From NCBI GenBank assembly GCA_030606525.1, contig JAUWGG010000020.1, forward strand, positions 1-10,062: 10,062 bases of DNA. Reading direction: 5' to 3'. A program made the position numbers and the translations under genes. The notes below the pieces were generated by a model that had not been told where the DNA came from, made no database searches, and was given only the letters and a program-made list of their open reading frames with translations. This document shows, in pieces, positions 1 through 4,393 of this stretch; the stretch's first letter is position 1, and each line of letters starts with the position of its first letter. This DNA is from Methanobacteriota archaeon. GTDB taxonomy: Archaea; Thermoplasmatota; Thermoplasmata; JAUWGG01.

Positions 1-431
1 AGATAGGTGATGTTTTGTATAATGCTGTAGTTATCTGTAAAGCATTTTATAAGGTGCATGCACACCTCTACAGTCAACGGTTCTCGAGCATGGTGCAATC
101 CTATGAAGCATACTCCTGGCTCATCTTCATCTATATCTACATTATCAGATATCTTCATAGCCAATATATCTCTGCCTTCGACAGTTGAGCCAATGATGAA
201 TTTCTTTGCTATATCGCTGTGATCAACAACGGTCTCATTCATCTCTTCATAAACCTCAATAAAGCTATGATACTCAGGGTCGATCGCCCTTGTGTCATTG
301 TTATTATTTTCTGAATATAGTGTTGCGGGAGGGTTTGATTGACTATAAAAATCACTTATTGGAAGAATGATAAATAATGCTATTGTTAACACAAACACCT
401 TGCATAAAACATCGATTTCTTTCGCGTTCAT
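1..431 (-). CDS. M14-family zinc carboxypeptidase, exported, N-terminal part (partial)
   Basis: Translated by hand: 143 residues from ATG at 431-429 run off the window at base 1, so the C-terminal catalytic part is missing. Residues about 11-25 are a hydrophobic stretch after a short charged N-terminus, which suggests a signal peptide or membrane anchor. A low-complexity Asn-rich linker follows. The GSTVEGRDI segment (81-89) and GLHHAREP (111-118) match the start of the M14 (carboxypeptidase A) fold; His114 and Glu117 form the HxxE zinc-ligand pair and Arg116 belongs to the same motif. The family removes C-terminal residues from peptides, here presumably outside the cell. The start is supported by a strong ribosome binding site, AAGGAGGAG at 447-439, 7 bases upstream. 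The third zinc ligand and the catalytic Glu would lie beyond the window. The gene is divergent from the small gene at 590. Confidence 0.88.
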   Translation of the reverse strand, partial: MNAKEIDVLCKVFVLTIALFIILPISDFYSQSNPPATLYSENNNNDTRAIDPEYHSFIEVYEEMNETVVDHSDIAKKFIIGSTVEGRDILAMKISDNVDIDEDEPGVCFIGLHHAREPLTVEVCMHLIKCFTDNYSIIQNITY

Positions 432-452
432 AAGCCAACTCCTCCTTAATGC

Positions 453-470
453 TGATACTGAATAGTATCA
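453..470. promoter_or_regulatory. Perfect inverted repeat, candidate operator
   Basis: TGATACT-GAAT-AGTATCA is a perfect 7-bp inverted repeat with a 4-base spacer. It directly abuts the TATA box (471-480) and ends just before the predicted start of transcription of the carboxypeptidase gene. Archaeal repressors commonly bind at this position and block RNA polymerase recruitment. A hairpin role in RNA is less likely because the repeat would lie upstream of the predicted transcript start. Confidence 0.45.
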
Positions 471-480
471 TCATATAAAT
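471..480 (-). promoter_or_regulatory. TATA box of the carboxypeptidase gene
   Basis: Read on the minus strand this is ATTTATATGA, a good archaeal TATA element. Its centre lies about 26 bases from 449, so transcription should start just before the ribosome binding site at 447-439. The call rests on composition and spacing. Confidence 0.55.
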
Positions 481-589
481 TGTTATTATGGGTATATGAA
501 GTTATCGTTGCATTTTTAAAGGATAAATCACATTTAGAAGAAAAGCTTTACATTAAGAAGACATTAGAGAAGAGCTAAGAGGGGTCACT

Positions 590-919
590 ATGCAGAGATA
601 TGATATCAAGAAAGGACACTTCAAGAACATTGAAGCTGGGAAGTTAAATGAATTGATGAAAGAGATCTTTGGAGAAGTGAAGGAGCATGATGAGAAGATA
701 GAGACGAGCTACTGTGCATTCAATCGTCTTACAGTCTGGACAGAAGGTAAGGAAACATTATTTGTCGACACTGAAATGGATAAGGAAGCGGATGATGCTG
801 CTGCTTTGGATACAATAAGAACTTACAATGAGTTCTTGAAAAGGGCGACGGGTTTCACATCGAAAGAAAGGCGGAAGAGATTGACCAAAAAGGTCAAAGA
901 AGGAAAGTCGCGATCTTAG
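590..919 (+). CDS. Small conserved archaeal protein, DUF5611-like
   Basis: A 109-residue soluble protein with no membrane segment or signal peptide. It starts MQRYDIKKGHFK and has a central stretch around LTVWTEGKETLFVDTEMD (48-65), then an acidic/alanine segment and a strongly basic C-terminus (about 92-107, rich in Lys/Arg). From memory it resembles small archaeal proteins catalogued as DUF5611; no function is established, and that match is recall, not a search. ATG at 590 is preceded by GAGGGGT (579-585), a plausible ribosome binding site. The last 4 bases overlap the end of the convergent dim2 gene: this TAG is 917-919 and the opposing stop is 918-916. The basic tail could contact nucleic acid, but that is a guess. 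Confidence 0.75.
   Translation: MQRYDIKKGHFKNIEAGKLNELMKEIFGEVKEHDEKIETSYCAFNRLTVWTEGKETLFVDTEMDKEADDAAALDTIRTYNEFLKRATGFTSKERRKRLTKKVKEGKSRS
881..897. terminator. Hairpin at the convergent gene ends, possible terminator
   Basis: TTGACC-AAAAA-GGTCAA is a perfect 6-bp stem inside the last codons of the small gene, about 20-35 bases past the dim2 stop. On the minus strand the loop is TTTTT, so it might help end the aIF1A-rio1-dim2 transcript. It also encodes ordinary residues (LTKKVK), so it could be chance. Confidence 0.22.
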
Positions 920-1455
920 AAACCAAAATCTGCTGTCTTCGTCGCTCTTCTTTTGCTCTCTAAGAAGCGATATACAGCTGAGTGTTCACTCCCTCTCAAG
1001 ACCATCTCCAAGGCTCTTTTTGAGGTATCTACCTCCATTAACTTACCTATGATCCCAACAGTATTGCCATAGATCGATACATTTGTACCAGTTAATTCCT
1101 CTATTATGCGTCTGGTTTTTCCATCTGTCCCTATCAACCTGCCTCTCATCAGCCTAATGCGCTTCGCACTTTTTCCAACGTAGTCTCTTATATCCATTAA
1201 CTCGAAATAAACCTCATCATCGAACAGTCTGAATGCTTTCTGTGGAGAAAAACCGCGAGCGATCGCTTTTACCATATCTCTGACCTTAAGCCCTATCACA
1301 GGATCTTCTACTTCTGTATCATCGATAGTAACATCTCCTGCATTTGAATCAATAATGAGCTTCACGCTGCTTCGCTCTTCGATCTCGTTCTTTATCGCAC
1401 CTTTTTCTCCAATAAGAACACCCAATCTCTCCTTAGGAATCTTCACATAGAACAT
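916..1455 (-). CDS. KH-domain ribosome assembly protein, archaeal Dim2/Pno1 (Krr1-like)
   Basis: Two KH domains in tandem, counted from ATG at 1455 (179 residues). The first has YVKIPKERLGVLIG then GEKG (16-19). The second has GRLIGTDGKTRRIIEE with the GxxG loop GTDG (109-112) and ends near residue 140. A basic C-terminal tail (RFLESKRRATKTADFGF) matches the family. Archaeal Dim2/Pno1 binds the 3' end region of 16S rRNA during small-subunit maturation and interacts with initiation factors; its eukaryotic relative is Pno1/Dim2. I chose ATG 1455 because GGTGGTT (1464-1458) precedes it and the family usually begins close to YVKIP. A TTG at 1467 would add four residues and overlap rio1 by 11 bases. 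From ATG the gap to the rio1 stop is one base, so the genes are probably translationally coupled. Confidence 0.92.
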   Translation of the reverse strand: MFYVKIPKERLGVLIGEKGAIKNEIEERSSVKLIIDSNAGDVTIDDTEVEDPVIGLKVRDMVKAIARGFSPQKAFRLFDDEVYFELMDIRDYVGKSAKRIRLMRGRLIGTDGKTRRIIEELTGTNVSIYGNTVGIIGKLMEVDTSKRALEMVLRGSEHSAVYRFLESKRRATKTADFGF

Positions 1456-1456
1456 T

Positions 1457-2221
1457 TTAACCACCAATGATTCTTTTTAACAGATCATCTTCCTTGACCT
1501 CAACTCCGCGCTTTCTAAAATATCTAGCGACGTTCTTCACGTCTCTTTTCAGCCAATCCTCAGCTGAGAAGTGTTCCAAAGTTACAGCTTGCGCGACATC
1601 GATGATCACTGGTTTATTCTCTTTTACCAATATGTTGTACTCGCTCAAATCACCGTGCACTAATCCAGTTTTATATATCTTCTTCGTATTATTCACAACT
1701 TGGCGAAACATCTTCTTAGCATCCTCAACATGAGCATCCTTGAGCATCGGCGAGGGGCTAACGTCATCTCCAATGTATTCCATTACGAGCACATTGTTAT
1801 GACAGCTAAAGGGTGTTGGAACGCTTACACCTCCTTCGCGCATCCTTTTAAGATTTCTAAACTCTTTGCGCGCCCATGTATGAATCAATTTTCTGTAATT
1901 TTTATGCAGCCCTTTAAATCTTGGGTCTCCTATAACATATTTTGAGAGATTCCTGAATGTTGCTGTGGACACCCTGTAGATCTTAATTGCAATGTTGTTC
2001 TTCTCAGGTGTAGAACCCTTGAATACATTTCCTTCTTTCCCAGTAGAAATCGGGTAGTCGATAGTATCTATTATGCCGTCGCACATGAGCTTGTATATCG
2101 ATAAGAGGGCATGTCTGTCAAATACTTCATCATAGGTCTTGCGCTCTTCATCACCTTTATCTTTCTTCCGCAGAGCATCAATCTTTTTCTCCAATAGCTC
2201 GTACATCTTATCTTTCGACAT
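1457..2221 (-). CDS. rio1: RIO1-type atypical serine protein kinase
   Basis: About 254 residues from ATG at 2221. Kinase signatures are in order: nucleotide-binding loop STGKEGNVF (59-67), invariant Lys in AIKIYR (Lys80), EFRNL (about 120-124), catalytic loop HGDLSEYN (189-196, Asp191 and Asn196) and metal-binding Asp208 in IIDVAQAV. The RIO1 rather than RIO2 class is indicated by STGKEG and DLSEYN and by the absence of an N-terminal winged helix. RIO1 acts as ATPase/kinase in the last cytoplasmic steps of small ribosomal subunit maturation, and its neighbours Dim2 and aIF1A fit this role. A GTG at 2230 would add MNG but has no ribosome binding site, whereas ATG 2221 has GTGA five bases upstream. 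The gene is part of the aIF1A-rio1-dim2 operon, 18 bases after the aIF1A stop. Confidence 0.94.
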   Translation of the reverse strand: MSKDKMYELLEKKIDALRKKDKGDEERKTYDEVFDRHALLSIYKLMCDGIIDTIDYPISTGKEGNVFKGSTPEKNNIAIKIYRVSTATFRNLSKYVIGDPRFKGLHKNYRKLIHTWARKEFRNLKRMREGGVSVPTPFSCHNNVLVMEYIGDDVSPSPMLKDAHVEDAKKMFRQVVNNTKKIYKTGLVHGDLSEYNILVKENKPVIIDVAQAVTLEHFSAEDWLKRDVKNVARYFRKRGVEVKEDDLLKRIIGG

Positions 2222-2239
2222 TCCATTCACAACATAAAA

Positions 2240-2563
2240 CTAGAATATATCGATGGTTTTGGGTATTATCCCCCTTCTACTCAAATATGAGGATTGGGTC
2301 TTTCTATAGCGATAGATTATATCTACTTTTTCAGGTTGGAACTCCCAGGGCCGTATGATGACCAGATCACCTTCCCGGATCCACATCCTCTTTTTTATCT
2401 TTCCAGGTATGCGTCCTAATCGGGATTTTCCATCTGCACACATGACTTTGATCCTGGATGCACCGAGCAGCTGGTCTGCAATGGCGAACATTTCCCCTTC
2501 CCTTCTTCTGGGTAAACGAACACGCCCGTACTCACCCTCACTTTTATCTTGCTTTCTTCTCAG
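2240..2563 (-). CDS. Archaeal translation initiation factor 1A (aIF1A), apparent CTG start
   Basis: An OB-fold initiation factor, relative of eIF1A and bacterial IF1. It binds the A site of the small subunit and helps start-codon selection and tRNA recruitment. The core is unmistakable: MFAIADQLLGAS, MCADGKSRLGRIPGKIKKR, MWIREGDLVIIRPWEFQ and the IIYRYRKTQ end. The first ATG is at 2491, but the frame stays open upstream and encodes the conserved basic N-terminus RRKQDKSEGEYGRVRL then PRRREGE. From the TAG at 2578-2576 to 2491 there is no in-frame ATG, GTG or TTG; CTG at 2563-2561 is the only plausible start and gives 107 residues, a normal family length. GGGGAT (2572-2567) lies 3 bases upstream. 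Starting at 2491 would remove 24 conserved residues. Family assignment is firm; the start is inference and could also reflect a mutation or sequence error. Confidence 0.88.
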   Translation of the reverse strand: MRRKQDKSEGEYGRVRLPRRREGEMFAIADQLLGASRIKVMCADGKSRLGRIPGKIKKRMWIREGDLVIIRPWEFQPEKVDIIYRYRKTQSSYLSRRGIIPKTIDIF

Positions 2564-2591
2564 TTTATCCCCAGCCTATAATCCTTTCGTC

Positions 2592-2601
2592 TATAATAAT
2601 A
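2592..2601 (-). promoter_or_regulatory. TATA-like box upstream of aIF1A
   Basis: On the minus strand this is TATTATTATA. Its centre is about 33 bases upstream of the CTG start, so a transcript would begin near 2570 with a leader of only a few bases (short-leader or leaderless). It lies between the transposon remnant's right end and the gene. The spacing argument is the only support. Confidence 0.4.
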
Positions 2602-2620
2602 GTTTGGGTTGTGACATCCT

Positions 2621-2641
2621 CCCACGCATAAATGACGTGGG
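2621..2641. repeat. Subterminal bulged hairpin, right end of tnpB element (omega-RNA-like)
   Basis: Plus strand: CCCACG-CAT-AA-ATG-A-CGTGGG, a 9-bp stem with one bulged A on the 3' arm, followed by CTTCC. Read in the tnpB direction it is flanked by GGAAG and AGGATGTCAC, the typical right end of tnpB elements and the 3' part of their omega RNA. A single unpaired base in the stem is a known feature of hairpins recognised by IS200/IS605 TnpA (for example IS608). Confidence 0.6.
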
Positions 2642-2924
2642 CTTCCTACTTCTTCGACTGGCTGAGCCGATGGCTGAACTCCAATCTCCGTAGGCGTTTG
2701 GTTAGGTTTGGGTGTGCCCCACCCTACCCTCTTGAGAATGTTGAGCGATGCATTTAACTATCACCCCACATTTCGAGCATATTTGTGATGTGCCGTTGGG
2801 ACTAACGAAATATACATATTTACCAGCTTCTTCCGCTTTGCATGTAGTATATTGCATCATATATTATTTTCAAAGCATATATAGCGTTAGGGGAGAGGTC
2901 GGTGAAAGTACTGTTCGCTCTCAT

Positions 2925-2945
2925 CCCACCTCCAAAGAGTGTGGG
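2925..2945. repeat. Second bulged hairpin of the same type
   Basis: Plus strand: CCCAC-CTC-CAAA-GAG-T-GTGGG, an 8-bp stem with one bulged T on the 3' arm, flanked by CTCAT and TTTTC. It has the same orientation, base of stem (CCCAC/GTGGG) and bulge side as the hairpin at 2621-2641, 304 bases away. The flanks carry CGCTC on both sides (2916-2920 and 2952-2956). It is either the left-end hairpin of the same element or the end of another one. Confidence 0.5.
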
Positions 2946-2960
2946 TTTTCTCGCTCACAT

Positions 2961-3111
2961 TTTGATAAATTTTCACTGCGAAAGTGTTGATCGAATGATC
3001 GTAAAATCACAACTTTTTTTATTCAAAGTACACTATTAGGGTGCGCGATGGGATGTAACTAGGTATGATAAGATAATAGCTGTAGCGATATTTATCATTG
3101 TATATGTTCTG
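2961..3111. other. Intergenic stretch between transposon remnant and transporter
   Basis: No independent gene is seen. A T-run (about 3013-3022, TTTTTTTATT) could be a weak promoter element or a terminator. From 3040 to 3111 the transporter frame is open and encodes a hydrophobic segment (KIIAVAIFIIVYVL). This part is probably the true N-terminus of the transporter although no ATG, GTG or TTG starts it. ATGs at 3048, 3053 and 3065 are in other frames and stop within a few codons. Confidence 0.4.
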
Positions 3112-4350
3112 ATGATAAGTGAAAGGGTTCATAGAACTATAGCTGTCATCCTAGGCGCCGTGTTGATGGTCGGTTTCGGTATTCTTGATGGGCATCATGT
3201 GGTGGAGTATATTCACTGGGAAGCTTTGGGTTTGATCTTTGGTATGTTCATACTTGTGGCAGCTCTTAGTGAAAGTGGATTTTTTAGGTGGGTTGGATTG
3301 GAAACACTTAAGCTTACGAAGTTCAATGTTTTTTACGTATTCATTTTCTTTTGTGTATTAGCTGGTTTTCTTGCAGCTTTCATGGACAGCATCACGGTAA
3401 TGATATTCATGGCTTCTTTGACGGTTGAGATATGTTTGATTCTCAAGATGCCTCCTATTCCGTTTTTGATTGCCGAGATATGTTCTGCGAATATTGGTGG
3501 TAGTGCAACGATGGTGGGTGACCCTCCAAACATCATAATCGGCACATCCTTGAATTTTTCATTTATGGACTTCGTGACACATACTGGACCTATAGCTGTA
3601 ATGGTGTTTTTGATCAATATTACACTGTTCTACTTTTGGTATAAGAAAATTTTTGTTGGAGGAAAAAAGGATTTGGAGAAGATCTATCATGAGCATAAAG
3701 AATTAGAACCGTTCACCGCTATAAAGGATTTAAGATTGATGAGGATATCTCTCGCTGTTTTCGTTTTTACAGTCACGCTGCTCGTCTTGCATCAAATCCT
3801 CGATCTGCTCATAGCCTTTGTTGGGATACTTGGTGGAACATTGGTTCTACTATTCGGCGGAAAGAAAATGCCAGGTCTTGTAGAAAAAATTGATTGGCAT
3901 ACTATATTGTTTCTTGCAGGGCTGTTCGTCATGGTCGGCGGTCTAGAACAAGTTGGTATATTATCTGATATCGCTTCTGGAATAGCAAGTGTGTCTAATG
4001 GAAATATACTTATAACGGTGACATTGATACTTTGGGTCTCAGCGATATGCTCTTCCGTTTTAGACAATGTGCCGTTTGCAGCTGCGATGGTGCCTGTTCT
4101 CAGAAATCTCGAGGCAACTGGTCTCCCACTGCCAGCGATGGCTTGGAGCTTGGCTTTGGGAGCAGATATAGGAGGTAATGCAACGCCTATCGGAGCTTCT
4201 GCTAATGTCGTCGGTTTAGCGGTTGCGGAAAAACATGGCATTAAGGTAACATGGAAGGAGTATTGCAAGGTAGCTTATCCAATCATGATCATATGCATTA
4301 TTGCAATTAACATTCTCATATATTTTCTGGTCAGCAGCGGGATATGGTAA
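3112..4350 (+). CDS. ArsB/NhaD-type ion transporter (IT superfamily permease)
   Basis: A 412-residue polytopic membrane protein with about 10-11 hydrophobic segments in two related halves. The two signature re-entrant motifs are present: SATMVGDPPNIIIG (131-144) in the first half and GGNATPIGASANVV (354-367) in the second, plus DNVPF (318-322). These define the ArsB/NhaD/P-protein branch. A charged cytoplasmic loop (about 178-208) separates the halves. The substrate cannot be read from sequence: arsenite, Na+/H+ exchange or organic/inorganic anions are all known in the branch, and no arsR/arsA neighbour supports arsenic. ATG 3112 is the first canonical start, but it cuts into the first transmembrane helix; the frame is open back to 3040 and encodes the family-typical helix before ISERVHRTIA. 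No ribosome binding site precedes 3112. It converges with the antiporter gene, 43 bases apart. Confidence 0.88.
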   Translation: MISERVHRTIAVILGAVLMVGFGILDGHHVVEYIHWEALGLIFGMFILVAALSESGFFRWVGLETLKLTKFNVFYVFIFFCVLAGFLAAFMDSITVMIFMASLTVEICLILKMPPIPFLIAEICSANIGGSATMVGDPPNIIIGTSLNFSFMDFVTHTGPIAVMVFLINITLFYFWYKKIFVGGKKDLEKIYHEHKELEPFTAIKDLRLMRISLAVFVFTVTLLVLHQILDLLIAFVGILGGTLVLLFGGKKMPGLVEKIDWHTILFLAGLFVMVGGLEQVGILSDIASGIASVSNGNILITVTLILWVSAICSSVLDNVPFAAAMVPVLRNLEATGLPLPAMAWSLALGADIGGNATPIGASANVVGLAVAEKHGIKVTWKEYCKVAYPIMIICIIAINILIYFLVSSGIW

Positions 4351-4393
4351 GTTATTTTATCAAAGGTGTAATGTCATCATCTGCGATTATTTT
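4351..4393. terminator. Convergent intergenic gap, possible T-rich terminator
   Basis: 43 bases between two converging transporter genes. The plus strand ends with ATTATTTTT (4386-4394), the kind of T-rich stretch at which archaeal RNA polymerase can stop. No hairpin is visible. Confidence 0.25.

Larger units (their letters stand above)
2560..2860 (-). pseudogene. tnpB: tnpB fragment (RNA-guided nuclease of IS200/IS605), frameshifted and internally deleted
   Basis: Piece 1 (2860-2753) reads ATG ATG then QYTTCKAEEAGKYVYF and VSPNGTSQICSKCGVIV. The KAEEAGKYV and GTSQxCSxCG stretch is the start of the TnpB zinc ribbon; the first Cys pair is at 2779-2777 and 2770-2768. Piece 2 (from 2757, another frame) reads LNASLNILKR, then a Pro/Thr-rich tail, EVGSPRHLCVGGC and a host-derived end reaching TGA at 2562-2560. 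This is the usual TnpB C-terminus after the DxNA motif. Between the pieces, the second Cys pair and the Asp of the third RuvC motif are missing, so a deletion with frameshift joined them. The N-terminal bulk of TnpB is absent. The final TGA overlaps the aIF1A CTG codon as CTGA. No function is expected for the protein. Confidence 0.8.
2604..2960 (-). mobile_element. Decayed IS200/IS605-type (tnpB) element remnant
   Basis: A short degenerate element between aIF1A and the transporter. On the minus strand it carries TnpB C-terminal coding pieces in two frames (2860-2753 and 2757-2560). The right end is a hairpin followed by GGATGTCAC at 2619-2611, the usual 3' end of tnpB elements. A second hairpin of the same build lies at 2925-2945. 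It may be the left end of an internally deleted copy, or the right end of a second tnpB element inserted in the same direction. No TnpA (Y1 transposase) sequence is recognisable. Outer boundaries are uncertain by tens of bases. The element is not capable of autonomous movement. Confidence 0.72.

Noticed and set aside
1729..1750. Short direct repeat TGAGCATC within the Rio1 gene
   Set aside because: Two 8-base copies within coding sequence; expected by chance and explained by codons.
1467..1945. Plus-strand open frames across the Rio1 gene
   Set aside because: Shadows of the Rio1 kinase, whose motifs are complete on the minus strand.
2835..2876. Inverted GCTTTG...CAAAGC pair inside the relic
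   Set aside because: Only 6 bases with a 30-base spacer in A+T-rich DNA; no matching flanks to support a nested insertion.
2886..2940. Minus-strand frame MRANSTFTDLSPNAIYAL and following
   Set aside because: Starts within the second hairpin and stops after about 35 codons; no recognisable family and no second copy to compare.
2748..2990. Plus-strand open frame of 80 residues in the intergenic region
   Set aside because: It is antisense to the tnpB relic and spans one terminal hairpin; no ribosome binding site or protein-like pattern.
3333..4268. Minus-strand open frames inside the ArsB/NhaD-type transporter
   Set aside because: Antisense shadows of a gene with intact signature motifs.
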